Source: Verrucomicrobiota bacterium JB023
GTDB taxonomy: Bacteria; Verrucomicrobiota; Verrucomicrobiia; Verrucomicrobiales; Akkermansiaceae
Length of the DNA: 64,000 nucleotides
Reading direction: 5' to 3'
Assembly: GCA_030673895.1 (NCBI GenBank)
Contig: JAUTCR010000067.1
Coordinates: 1-64,000, forward strand
In this document: positions 10,174-19,900 of the stretch, in pieces
Layout of the letters: each line of letters opens with the position of its first letter
Numbering within the stretch: position 1 is the first letter of the stretch
Program-made: the position numbers and the translations under genes
Notes under the pieces: model-generated
The model's database searches: none
What the model saw: the letters and a program-made list of their open reading frames with translations, nothing else
What the model was told of the DNA's origin: nothing

Positions 10174-12033
10174 ATGTGTGGAATTGTCGGATACACGGGA
10201 AAGAAGTCTGCAGCGCCCATCCTGCTGAATGGTCTGCGTCGTTTGGAATATCGCGGTTATGATTCGGCCGGTCTGGCGCTCTCGACCGAGGCCGGTATCC
10301 GGGTGGAGAAGTCGGAAGGCAAGGTCGCCAAGCTAGCGGAGATTCTGGGTGACTATGAAGAAACGCCCGGCTTGGGCGATGCTCTGACTGGTATTGCCCA
10401 TACCCGTTGGGCGACGCATGGTCCGCCCACCACGATCAATGCCCATCCTCATGGCGCTTGTCCTCCGGGCGGGGGAGAGGCTCCCCGTGTGGTCCTGGTT
10501 CACAATGGGATCATTGAGAATTACAAGACCCTGAAGGTCTTGCTCGAGGGTGAGGGGCGGACCTTGGCATCGGAGACTGATACCGAGGTGCTCGCCCATC
10601 TCGTGGATTCCTACTACGAGGGAGACCTCCAGCAGGCGATGACCAAGGCTCTTGCTAAAGTGACCGGAACCTTCGGGATCGTCTGTATGGCCAAGGATGA
10701 GCCGGGGGTGTTGCTGGTCGCGCGGCGGGGTAGCCCTATCGTCATCGGGCTGGGAGAGGACGAAACTCTCGTCGCGAGTGATGCGGCTGCCATTCTCCGC
10801 CACACCCGTCAGGTCGTTTACCTCGATGACAACGACATTGCGCGCATCGAGGGGGCCGAGGTCGAGATCCGCTCGCTGGATACCGGGCCGGTGACCCGTC
10901 ACCCGACCGAGATCGACTGGTCGGACGATGCTGCCGAGAAGGGAGGCTATGCTCACTACATGCTCAAGGAGATCTTCGAGCAACCGGATGCAATCTGGAA
11001 CACCATTCGCGGGCGCATGGATGCGGATCGGGGCAATGCCGTCCTCTCGGGACTGAATCTCAACCCTCGCGATCTGGCCGATCTGCGGCGCGTGCTCGTG
11101 GTGGGATGCGGCACGAGCCTTCATGCCGGTCTGGTTGGGGAGTATGCGATCGAGGACTTCGCGGGCTTACCCGCCGAGGTCGAGCAGGCGGCCGAATTCC
11201 GCTACCGCAATCCCATCGTGGGCGCGCGCGATCTCGTTCTCTCCATCTCCCAGAGTGGCGAAACTGCCGATACGCTGGCAGCGGTGCGGGAGGCAGTCGA
11301 CAAGGGGGCTCTGGTGGCCGGGCTGGTTAACGTTGTTGGCTCCACCATTGCCCGCGAGACCGGGAGGGGCATCTACCTCCATGCGGGCCCGGAGATTTCA
11401 GTGGCCTCGACGAAGGCCTTCACCTCCCAGGTCAGCTGCCTCCTGATGATTGCGCTCAAGTTTGCCCGGGCCGCCCGTATGTCGCGGGAGCGGGGGATGC
11501 AATTTGTCCGCGAGATCGAGGCGATTCCTGAGCTGGTGCGCAGCGTCCTGGCCACCAATGACGCTATTGCGAAAGTGGCGGAGCGTTATGCCAAGGCGGA
11601 GCATGCCTTCTATCTCGGGCGCGGCTACATGTATCCTGTCGCATTGGAGGGAGCCTTGAAATTAAAGGAGATCAGCTACATCCACGCCGAGGCCTTCCAT
11701 GCCGCCGAGCTCAAGCACGGCTCCATCGCACTCTTGACCGAAGAAATTCCGGTGGTGGCCATCGCTCCCGAGGGGCCGGGCAAAGAGAAGACGCTCTCCA
11801 ATGTAGCCGAGTGCCGCGCGCGCGGCTCCAAGGTCGTATTAGTGGCCACCGAGGGAGATGAGGAAGTCGATGGCTATGGGGACGATGTGCTCTGGATTCC
11901 GGAGTGCCCGCTTCACACGGCCGTCATCCCTGCCACCGTCGCTTTGCAGCTCTTTGCCTATCATGTCGCGCGTGTGCGCGGTTGCTCCATCGATCAGCCG
12001 AGGAATCTGGCCAAGAGCGTGACCGTTGAGTAG
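10174..12033 (+). CDS. glmS: Glutamine--fructose-6-phosphate aminotransferase (isomerizing)
   Basis: MCGIVGYTGKKSAAPILLNGLRRLEYRGYDSAG, two SIS domains, C-terminal DQPRNLAKSVTVE. Confidence 0.98.
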   Translation: MCGIVGYTGKKSAAPILLNGLRRLEYRGYDSAGLALSTEAGIRVEKSEGKVAKLAEILGDYEETPGLGDALTGIAHTRWATHGPPTTINAHPHGACPPGGGEAPRVVLVHNGIIENYKTLKVLLEGEGRTLASETDTEVLAHLVDSYYEGDLQQAMTKALAKVTGTFGIVCMAKDEPGVLLVARRGSPIVIGLGEDETLVASDAAAILRHTRQVVYLDDNDIARIEGAEVEIRSLDTGPVTRHPTEIDWSDDAAEKGGYAHYMLKEIFEQPDAIWNTIRGRMDADRGNAVLSGLNLNPRDLADLRRVLVVGCGTSLHAGLVGEYAIEDFAGLPAEVEQAAEFRYRNPIVGARDLVLSISQSGETADTLAAVREAVDKGALVAGLVNVVGSTIARETGRGIYLHAGPEISVASTKAFTSQVSCLLMIALKFARAARMSRERGMQFVREIEAIPELVRSVLATNDAIAKVAERYAKAEHAFYLGRGYMYPVALEGALKLKEISYIHAEAFHAAELKHGSIALLTEEIPVVAIAPEGPGKEKTLSNVAECRARGSKVVLVATEGDEEVDGYGDDVLWIPECPLHTAVIPATVALQLFAYHVARVRGCSIDQPRNLAKSVTVE

Positions 12034-12174
12034 GCGCCGGCGCCTCGATGCGGGACAAAAATTTGGCGAAAAGATTCGATCCTGCCTTGTGCATATCACG
12101 GCTTGGGTAAGGGTGATAAGCGAACACCGGCTTCACGCTCACCCCAAGCGGTGCCCGGATTCCGTTCTCTATCC

Positions 12175-13695
12175 ATGAAGAAAGTTATCATCATCGGCTC
12201 CGGTCCAGGCGGTCTGGCGAGCGGCATGCTGCTTGCCCATCGCGGTTACGAGGTCACAATGCTGGAGAAGCAGGACCGAGTCGGAGGGAGGAATGCCAAG
12301 TTGAAGCTCGGACCCTACACCTTCGATACGGGCCCGACCTTCCTGCACCAAAAATTCACGCTCGATGAGATTTTCGCCGAAGTCGGACGCAAGCCGGAAG
12401 ATTATGCCAAGTTCATCAAGCTTGATCCCATGACGAGGCTTTCCTGGCCCGGCGCGTCTCTGGAGACGAGCTGTGATCGGGAGAAGATGGCTGCCAATAT
12501 CGAGAAGGTCTTTCCCGGAGAAGCTGATAGCTATCGCCGCTTCATGAACGATCACGCGGATAAGCTGGAAGCGATCTTCCCGTGCCTCTTGCGACCTTAT
12601 GATCAAATTAGCTCGTTCCTCAGCCCCCATCTGCTCAAGGCCTTCAAGTATGTCGCGACGCCCAACTCGGTGATGGACATCCTGGATCAATATTTTTCCG
12701 ATGATCGCCTCAAGCTCGCTTTCACCTTCCAAGCAAAATACCTCGGGATGTCGCCTTGGAAGTGCCCGGGGCTCTTCAGTATTCTCTCCTACATCGAGTA
12801 TGCCCACGGCATCTACCATGTGGAGGGAGGATTGGCCGAACTCTCAGAAGCGATGGGTCGGCTATTCGAGGAATTAGGCGGCAAGATTCGCCTTTCAACC
12901 GAAGTGGATGAAATCCTCTTCACGGGGAAAAGCGCCCGTGGAGTGAGGTTGAAAAATGGAGATGAGTTGGCCTGCGATCACCTCATCTGTAATGCCGACT
13001 ATGCCCACGCGCGCAGCACCATCTTCGGCGAGCACAATAAGAGCCGCGAGGAGCTGCTGAAGAAGAAGTATTCCTGCTCGACCTTCATGCTCTATCTCGG
13101 TCTTGATAAGATCTACGAGGATGAGCCCCATCATCACATCATCTTCGCGGATGACTACCTGAAGAATGTGCAGGACATCCAAGGGGAGCGAGAGGTCTCC
13201 AAGGACATGTCCGTCTATGTGAGAAACTCAAGTATCAACGATCCCAAAGTGGCTCCACCAGGCCACTCGCAGATCTACGTGCTGGTGCCCACCATCAACA
13301 ACCGGCATGGCGACCGATGGGAAGAGCACAAGCAGGAGTATCGCGACCTTGTTGTCGACCGGATCATTGCCAATACCGGGATGAAGGATCTGCGTGAGCA
13401 CATTGTGGAGGAAGCGGTCTTTACTCCGACCACTTGGGAGGACAACGACATCTTCATCGGCGCCACCTTCAATCTGGCTCACACCATCGACCAGATGCTC
13501 TACTTCCGTCCTCAGAACCGCTTGAGCGGTTTCAATAATCTCTACCTGACGGGAGGGGGGACTCATCCGGGCAGCGGCTTACCCACCATCTTCGAAAGCG
13601 CCCGCATCTCCTCGAATCTGATCTGCAAGACAGACGGTTTGGATAAATTCGAAATCGACTTCGCTTCCGATATTTTGGCAGAAAGAACGGCATGA
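12175..13695 (+). CDS. crtN: CrtI/CrtN-family carotenoid desaturase (probable C30 desaturase)
   Basis: KKVIIIGSGPGGLASGMLLAHRGYEVTMLEKQDRVGGRNAKL dinucleotide-binding motif; C-terminal GGGTHPGSGLPTIFESARIS. Start at 12175 rather than 12103. Confidence 0.88.
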   Translation: MKKVIIIGSGPGGLASGMLLAHRGYEVTMLEKQDRVGGRNAKLKLGPYTFDTGPTFLHQKFTLDEIFAEVGRKPEDYAKFIKLDPMTRLSWPGASLETSCDREKMAANIEKVFPGEADSYRRFMNDHADKLEAIFPCLLRPYDQISSFLSPHLLKAFKYVATPNSVMDILDQYFSDDRLKLAFTFQAKYLGMSPWKCPGLFSILSYIEYAHGIYHVEGGLAELSEAMGRLFEELGGKIRLSTEVDEILFTGKSARGVRLKNGDELACDHLICNADYAHARSTIFGEHNKSREELLKKKYSCSTFMLYLGLDKIYEDEPHHHIIFADDYLKNVQDIQGEREVSKDMSVYVRNSSINDPKVAPPGHSQIYVLVPTINNRHGDRWEEHKQEYRDLVVDRIIANTGMKDLREHIVEEAVFTPTTWEDNDIFIGATFNLAHTIDQMLYFRPQNRLSGFNNLYLTGGGTHPGSGLPTIFESARISSNLICKTDGLDKFEIDFASDILAERTA

Positions 13696-14285
13696 AAGGC
13701 CTCCCGCTGTTCGTCCTGACGCTCGGACTCGTTCTGTTTCTCACTCACCCGGAGGCTCACGCAGATGATGCCGCCAAGGCCCGCCAATACTACCAGTGGA
13801 ACGAGGTCTGCCAAGAGGGAGATCTTGATCAGATAGACAAGACGATCGGGCTCCTGGTGAAGGCTTTGCAACAGGAACCCAACGACCACCTGGCGCGGGC
13901 TTACCTCGGCAGTGCCTATGCTCTGCGGGCGAAGTTTGGCAAGTGGCCGCCCACTCGCTTGAGCAATCTGAACAAGGCGAAGGAGCTGATGAACCAAGCC
14001 GTCCGCCACGCCCCCCATGATGCTCGCGTTCGCACGGTCCGCGCCATTGCCGGCTACAAAGTGCCCAAACGCTTTGGCTATCGCGAGGTGGCGATTGGTG
14101 ATTTCAAAACCGTCGTCCCACTTGCCCTCAAGGGTGGGCAGGGACTCACCATTCGCGAGCGCCAAGCCATTCTCTACTACGCTTCCCAAGCTTATCGAGA
14201 GGAAGAGGTGAAGGGCTGGAAGACGCTCCGCCAAGCCTGCCATCGACTCGATCCTGATAACGAGTACGGGCAGGCGACAAAGTGA
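13692..14285 (+). CDS. Secreted TPR-like protein, 4-nt overlap with the carotenoid desaturase gene
   Basis: Signal peptide MKGLPLFVLTLGLVLFLTHPEAHA; repeat-like helices (NDHLARAYLGSAYALRAKFG). ATGA overlap. Confidence 0.75.
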   Translation: MKGLPLFVLTLGLVLFLTHPEAHADDAAKARQYYQWNEVCQEGDLDQIDKTIGLLVKALQQEPNDHLARAYLGSAYALRAKFGKWPPTRLSNLNKAKELMNQAVRHAPHDARVRTVRAIAGYKVPKRFGYREVAIGDFKTVVPLALKGGQGLTIRERQAILYYASQAYREEEVKGWKTLRQACHRLDPDNEYGQATK

Positions 14286-14438
14286 AATATTTAGATAAGT
14301 TAGCTAAGTGTCGCTTTGGGGTGATGAGGATTCAGGTTGACTTTTCTGCGGGTGTTTCCTAAGAGGCCGAGTCCTCCTAGTTATCAAATCCGATTTCTTG
14401 GGGATGTCACACGATACCAATTCCTTAACACTAGAAAA

Positions 14439-15452
14439 ATGAAAAGGGTTCAAACTCAAACGTCACGTTCACAGCGTGTTACAAGACTGTTGCTCTGTGC
14501 GGGAGCCAGTCTCTTTGTTGCTGACAAGGCAATGGCTGTGTCTATGTTACACACACTTAACTGGGGCCTAACAGATGACCAGAACCCTTATATTGCCGAG
14601 GGAGCAAATTGGGATTCAGTAGGATATATCTATTGGGAGGAGAATGGGAGTGCTTTCACCGGAACAGGAACTCTGGTTAGGTCGGCTGTGGATGGTGAGT
14701 ATAAGTTTCTGACTGCTGCGCACAATCCGAACAGCGATCACGATAATGTGATTCCTGCATCCGAGTTCTTTGTCTACTTCGGCGATGATGCCGGAGAGGA
14801 TGGTCAGGACGCGGTGGCTTCGGTGACTGTCTCCAGTTCGAATGTCGCTCTTAATCCTCTATGGGCCTCAACAAACGGTTCTTCTCAATATGATCTCGCT
14901 GTCTTCTCTTTTTCACCAGAGGCTGTCACGGGGGTGTTGCCTTCGGCAATGAGCCTGTCTACCGCCAATCCAATCGGTCAAATGGGCACCACCGTTGGTT
15001 ATGGCACATGGGGTAACGGTCAAAATTTTGCTGGTTTTGGTGCAGACGGCATCCGACGGGCCGGAACCAACATGATTGATGTCGTGGGAGACCCGGATGA
15101 TAATCCGACCAATACGGGTTTCACGATTCAGACTGATTTCGATGGCCCCAATGGAGAGGGGCATACCATCGGTTCTTCAGTCGGTTTACCTTTGGAGGCG
15201 ACAACAGCTAGTGGCGATAGTGGGGGGCCTTTGTTGGTCGATGGGGAGATCGTCGGGGTGCTCAATGGAGGATTCCCGGGTCTTGATGGAAATGCCTCGG
15301 AGTATGGTGATAGAAGTATCTGGGCTCCAATTATGGATCCAGACAACCAGGCTTTCCTGATCGCACAGGGTATTGTCATTCCTGAGGTATCATCAGCTTT
15401 CCTTTTGGCGGTCTGTGCTTGCGGAGGTTTGGTCCGCCGGCGCCGACTTTAA
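14439..15452 (+). CDS. Secreted trypsin-like (S1) serine protease with PEP-CTERM-like tail
   Basis: TAAH, YDLAVF and GDSGGPLL catalytic-triad motifs; C-terminal IPEVSSAFLLAVCACGGLVRRRRL. Confidence 0.85.
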   Translation: MKRVQTQTSRSQRVTRLLLCAGASLFVADKAMAVSMLHTLNWGLTDDQNPYIAEGANWDSVGYIYWEENGSAFTGTGTLVRSAVDGEYKFLTAAHNPNSDHDNVIPASEFFVYFGDDAGEDGQDAVASVTVSSSNVALNPLWASTNGSSQYDLAVFSFSPEAVTGVLPSAMSLSTANPIGQMGTTVGYGTWGNGQNFAGFGADGIRRAGTNMIDVVGDPDDNPTNTGFTIQTDFDGPNGEGHTIGSSVGLPLEATTASGDSGGPLLVDGEIVGVLNGGFPGLDGNASEYGDRSIWAPIMDPDNQAFLIAQGIVIPEVSSAFLLAVCACGGLVRRRRL

Positions 15453-15455
15453 TCG

Positions 15456-15881
15456 TTGAGAACCGTGAGAATTCTCCTTCTAGCTGCTTTCGCCTTCCTT
15501 GCAGGACTTTCAATTTCCTTGGGGAAAGAGAAAGCTGGCGCTCAAGTGTGGCTGCTGACACTCCTTGAGCAGGATGGCGAAGAGCTCGCTATTCCTAGCG
15601 AGAAGGAGATTCTCATTGTGATAGACGGGCAGGGTTCCGTCACCGGTACGACCGGAGTCAATCGGTTCTCGTCACAATTTGAGAGAAAAGGCAATTCCCT
15701 GGAGTGGACCGAGGCGTTCAAGTTGACTCGGAGAGCAGGTTCCCCAGAGATGATGAACTTCGAGCGAGCATTCCTCAAAGCCTTGCGAAACTCAAATATG
15801 ATTGAGCAACAGGGAGAAGTCCTGACTTTCAAAAGTGGGCAAGACGCGAAGGCTGCTCGTTTGCGCTTTCGCATGAGGTGA
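15456..15881 (+). CDS. META-domain (HslJ-like) secreted protein, TTG start
   Basis: Signal peptide; GVNRFSSQFERKG...TRRAGSPEMMNFERAFLKALRNS...LTFKSG resembles the META domain. Confidence 0.65.
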   Translation: MRTVRILLLAAFAFLAGLSISLGKEKAGAQVWLLTLLEQDGEELAIPSEKEILIVIDGQGSVTGTTGVNRFSSQFERKGNSLEWTEAFKLTRRAGSPEMMNFERAFLKALRNSNMIEQQGEVLTFKSGQDAKAARLRFRMR

Positions 15882-15902
15882 GCGGGCTCCGGATAGCGCG
15901 CC

Positions 15903-17252
15903 TCACTTGAGCCACTTCCGCAAGGTCTCGAAGCGTTCCTCCTTGGGCGGGACCATATCGACAGGGTCGGGGAGGAAATAGCGTTTACTCACCGGACAGG
16001 TGTAGGAAAGTGATTCCACGCCGTAGCGCCCGCGGTAACGCCCATGTCCGCTTGCGCCCACTCCGCCGAAGGGGAGCTTGAGGTTGGCGGCTTGCTTGAT
16101 GGTGTCATTGAAGCAGAAGGAGCCCGTGGCGAAGGTGCTCTTAAGCCGTTTGAAAAAGTCTTCATCCTTGGAGAAGGCGTAAGTGACGAGCGGCTTGCCG
16201 AGGGGAGTGAGCGTCTCGCGAAAATCCTCGCCGTCCTTGTAAGTGATCACGGGGAGAATGGGGCCGAAGATCTCCTCCTTGAGCAGTGGATGTTGCCTAT
16301 CCTCGACGTGCACGAGGCGGGGCGCGAAGTGACGGTCGGCAGGGCTGTCCTCACCCTTTTGGAGGACAAGGTTGTCGGTGGGATAGGCGCTGAGCCGCTC
16401 GTAGTGACGCTCATTGACGATGCGGGCCATCTCCTTCTCCCAAGGGGCGTCGGCGAGCGTTTTTTCCAAGGCCGCGAGTAGTGGATCGCGGAGTTTCTCG
16501 TGAACAGCCACGAAGTCGGGCGCGAGGCAGGTCTGCCCGGCATTAAAGAGCTTGCCTACCCAGATGCGGCGCGCGGTGATTTCCGGGTCGGCGGTTTCAT
16601 CGACGATGACGGGGCATTTGCCTCCCAGCTCGAGTAGGGTGGGGGTCAGGTTCTTGGCTGCGGCCTCGGCGACCTTGCGGCCATTTTCCGTGCTACCGGT
16701 GAAGAAGATGAAGTCGAACTCCTCTTCTAACAGCCGGGAGGCCACCGAGCCATCACCAGTGACAGTGTTGACCCATCCGGGAGGAAAGACCTCCGAGATT
16801 AAGCGGACGAGGAAGGCTTCGCTGGCAGGAGTGAGCTCGGAAGGCTTGAGGAGCACGGTATTGCCTGCCGCGACTGCTGCGATGAGGGGGGAGAGCGCGA
16901 GCTGGAGAGGGTAGTTCCAGGGGGAAAAGATGAGGACGACGCCGAAGGGTTGGCGCTCGATGCGACTGCGCATCGGCCAGAAATAGGGAGGGTTCGAGGC
17001 CCGCTTGGGCCGAAGCCATTTGCGTAGATTTTTCCTAACAAGTTTGATTTCCTGGCGAAGGAAGAGGAACTCAGACATATAGGATTCCAAGCGCGGCTTG
17101 CCGAAATCGGTTTCCAGAGCCTTGAGGAATTCCTCTTCATTGGCGGCAAGGAATTCATCCAGCTTGGCAAGGGCGGCCAAGCGAAACGGGATCGATCGGG
17201 TCTCCCCGGCAGCAAAGAAAGTTCGGAGTTCAGATAGGACCTTCTCGTTCAT
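15903..17252 (-). CDS. aldH: Class 3-type aldehyde dehydrogenase, candidate carotenoid aldehyde dehydrogenase
   Basis: FSPWNYPLQLALSPLIAAVAAGNTVLLKPSELTP, LELGGKCPVIVDETAD, FNAGQTCLAPD catalytic Cys. Start at 17252 (MNEKVLSELR). Confidence 0.88.
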   Translation of the reverse strand: MNEKVLSELRTFFAAGETRSIPFRLAALAKLDEFLAANEEEFLKALETDFGKPRLESYMSEFLFLRQEIKLVRKNLRKWLRPKRASNPPYFWPMRSRIERQPFGVVLIFSPWNYPLQLALSPLIAAVAAGNTVLLKPSELTPASEAFLVRLISEVFPPGWVNTVTGDGSVASRLLEEEFDFIFFTGSTENGRKVAEAAAKNLTPTLLELGGKCPVIVDETADPEITARRIWVGKLFNAGQTCLAPDFVAVHEKLRDPLLAALEKTLADAPWEKEMARIVNERHYERLSAYPTDNLVLQKGEDSPADRHFAPRLVHVEDRQHPLLKEEIFGPILPVITYKDGEDFRETLTPLGKPLVTYAFSKDEDFFKRLKSTFATGSFCFNDTIKQAANLKLPFGGVGASGHGRYRGRYGVESLSYTCPVSKRYFLPDPVDMVPPKEERFETLRKWLK

Positions 17253-17312
17253 CGGGTAACCTCGCGAGGCTTGACGAGTTGACAAGGAGGAAAAGCTCGG
17301 AAGATTGCTGAT

Positions 17313-18815
17313 ATGCAACAGGCAAGGGTAGCCGTAATAGGCTCGGGATTGGGCGGGATGTCGGCGGCGATTTCTTTGCGAGCCCATGGCTACGACGTCA
17401 CGGTCTTCGAGAAGAACGAGCGACCGGGTGGGAAGCTCAACGTGATGGAGAAGGACGGCTTCACCTTCGATCTCGGGCCCTCAATTTTCACATTGCCTGA
17501 ATACTTTGAGGCCCTCTTTGCGAGGGCGGGGAAGAAGATGGAGGACTACTTGCAGTTGCAGTCAGTCACCCCGCATTGGCGCAATTTCTTCGAGGACGGG
17601 CTGGTGCTCGATCTCTACGAGGAGGATGAGAAGATGCGGCGGGAGTTGGACAAGTTGCCCGGCGAGGGCGAGGCTCATTGGAGGGAGTTGCAGGCCTTTC
17701 TCGACTACGCGCGCGGCCAATATCAATTTGTCGAGCGCGGCTACTTTGCCAAGGGGCTGGATACGCTATGGAGCTTTCTCAAGTTCTATCATGTCGATCT
17801 CCTAACCGGGAAGAATGACTACCGCACCACGATGGCGGATGCCATTGCCTCCCGTCTAACGGATCCCAAGCTTCGGCTAATCTTTGAATACTTCATCAAG
17901 TATGTCGGTTCATCCGCGCTGAAGGCGCCGGGATACATGAATTTGATGCCAATCATCCAATTCGATAAAGGGCTGTGGTATGTGAAGGACGGGATGTATC
18001 ATCTCGCCAGCGGTCTTGCCCGCTTGATGGATGAGATGGGAATCCGCCTCGAGCTGGGGACCGAGATTCGTGCTCTCACGCGGGAGGGTAAGAAAGTGAC
18101 CGGGGTCGAGATGGCAGACGGAAGCCAGGAGGCTTTCGATATCGTGGTCAGCAACATGGAGGCGATACCCACCTATCGTCATCTCCTCAAGGAGCCGGCG
18201 AAACGCCTGCAAAAGCTGGAGAAGTTTGCCCCGGCCTGTTCGGGCATCGTGCTTCATCTGGGGACCGATCGCGTCTTTCCCCAGCTGGCCCATCATAACT
18301 TTTTCTACTCGGAGGATCAGCATAAGCATTTCCGCACCGTCTTCGAAAAACATCGAATCCCCGATGACCCGACCCTCTACGTCGTCGCTCCCACGCGAAC
18401 GGATCCCAGCAAGGCGCCCGAAGGCTGTGATAACATCAAAATCCTGCCCCACATTCCACCTCTGCAAGATGACCATGAGGTCTCTCATGACGAGTATGTC
18501 GCTCTGAAGGAACGCTGCCTCGATAAGATGGAGCGCTGTGGTCTCGAAGGCTTGCGGGAGAGTATCATCACCGAGGACTTGCTCACGCCGGTCGATATCG
18601 AGCGCATGTATCGCTCGAACCAAGGCTCCATCTATGGGGTGGTGACTGATTGGGAGAAGAACCGGGGGTTCAAGGCGCCGACGCGGAGCCAATTTTACCA
18701 GAATCTCTATTTTGCCGGAGGGAGTGCGAATCCTGGCGGCGGCATGCCGATGGTGATTCTCTCCGGGCAGAATTGCGCGGACCGCGTCCAGCGTGATTTC
18801 CCTCTCCGGTCATGA
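17313..18815 (+). CDS. crtP: CrtI-family FAD oxidoreductase, probable CrtP-type carotenoid terminal oxidase
   Basis: VAVIGSGLGGMSAAISLRAHGYDVTVFEKNERPGGKLN; C-terminal FAGGSANPGGGMPMVILSGQ, which resembles the CrtP/CrtNb clade. Confidence 0.8.
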   Translation: MQQARVAVIGSGLGGMSAAISLRAHGYDVTVFEKNERPGGKLNVMEKDGFTFDLGPSIFTLPEYFEALFARAGKKMEDYLQLQSVTPHWRNFFEDGLVLDLYEEDEKMRRELDKLPGEGEAHWRELQAFLDYARGQYQFVERGYFAKGLDTLWSFLKFYHVDLLTGKNDYRTTMADAIASRLTDPKLRLIFEYFIKYVGSSALKAPGYMNLMPIIQFDKGLWYVKDGMYHLASGLARLMDEMGIRLELGTEIRALTREGKKVTGVEMADGSQEAFDIVVSNMEAIPTYRHLLKEPAKRLQKLEKFAPACSGIVLHLGTDRVFPQLAHHNFFYSEDQHKHFRTVFEKHRIPDDPTLYVVAPTRTDPSKAPEGCDNIKILPHIPPLQDDHEVSHDEYVALKERCLDKMERCGLEGLRESIITEDLLTPVDIERMYRSNQGSIYGVVTDWEKNRGFKAPTRSQFYQNLYFAGGSANPGGGMPMVILSGQNCADRVQRDFPLRS

Positions 18816-19900
18816 TCTGGCTCTTCCCCATTCTCGCGCTGCTCGGTTGGTTCGCCTTTTTCCTTATCTTTGGCCGGCCTCGTTACCTGACGAAGCAGGC
18901 GGAGGGGGAGCAGGCTCCGCTATCCGTCATCATTCCCGCGCGGGATGAGGAGGAGAATCTGGTGGGCCTACTGGCCAGCTTGCGGGAGCAAACGCTCAGG
19001 CCTCTGGAGGTGATTGTGGTGGATGATCAATCGGAAGACGACACCGCGCGCGTGGCCCGGCAGGGCGGGGCCGAGGTTCTGCCGGCTGTGGATTTACCTC
19101 CCGGATGGAAGGGAAAGCCCTGGGCTTGCCAACAGGGCGCCAATCTGGCACGCGGCGAGGCTTTCCTTTTTCTCGATGCTGATACCAGGCTGGAGCGCGA
19201 GGGCTTGGCGAAGCTTTGGGCTCAATACGAAGAGAGAACCGCGCTCTCGATCTTGCCTTATCATCGTCTCGGATCGCTGGTGGAAGAGCTCTCGGCTTTC
19301 TTCAATCTGTTGATGGCGATGGGATCGAACGCCTTCGCTCCCCGCTGGGAGCGGGAGATTGGACTATTCGGTCAGTCGCTGCTCATCGGGCGCACCGTCT
19401 ATCAGGAGATTGATGGCCATGAGCGGGTGAAGGACAAGGTGCTGGAGAATCTCTACCTCTCGCAGGAGCTGAGGAGGGCTGGAGTCAGCTGCCAGGCCTT
19501 CTTGGGGCGAGGCACCATTGTGATGAGGATGTTTCCCGAAGGGTTCGGCCAGCTCTGGGCGAGCTGGCAAAAAGGGGCGGTGGCTGGAGCGGGGGCGGCA
19601 CCGGGGCGGGCGCTTTTGTGGAGCTCGCTGTGGATCAGCGGGGCCATGTTCGCTCTCGTGGCAATCTTGCTGACGGGCCTCGGGGGGAGCTTTTACGCTT
19701 ATCTGGCTCTTGCGGTTTATGGGCTCTACGTGCTGCAGGGTGGGTGGGCCTTGCGGCGGATTGGCTCGTATTCTTGGGCGACCGCGCTCTTTTTCCCCAT
19801 CCCCTTGCTCTTTTATCAGTTTCTTTTTCTCAGTACCTTGGCTCGCGAGAAGCTTGGCTGGAGGTCGACTGTGAAGTGGAAGGGGCGGGATGTGGCTTGA
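18812..19900 (+). CDS. crtQ: CrtQ-like family 2 glycosyltransferase
   Basis: APLSVIIPARDEEENLVGLLASLREQ...IVVDDQSEDDTA...PPGWKGKPWACQQGA...FLDADTRL; C-terminal TM segments. Confidence 0.83.
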   Translation: MIWLFPILALLGWFAFFLIFGRPRYLTKQAEGEQAPLSVIIPARDEEENLVGLLASLREQTLRPLEVIVVDDQSEDDTARVARQGGAEVLPAVDLPPGWKGKPWACQQGANLARGEAFLFLDADTRLEREGLAKLWAQYEERTALSILPYHRLGSLVEELSAFFNLLMAMGSNAFAPRWEREIGLFGQSLLIGRTVYQEIDGHERVKDKVLENLYLSQELRRAGVSCQAFLGRGTIVMRMFPEGFGQLWASWQKGAVAGAGAAPGRALLWSSLWISGAMFALVAILLTGLGGSFYAYLALAVYGLYVLQGGWALRRIGSYSWATALFFPIPLLFYQFLFLSTLAREKLGWRSTVKWKGRDVA

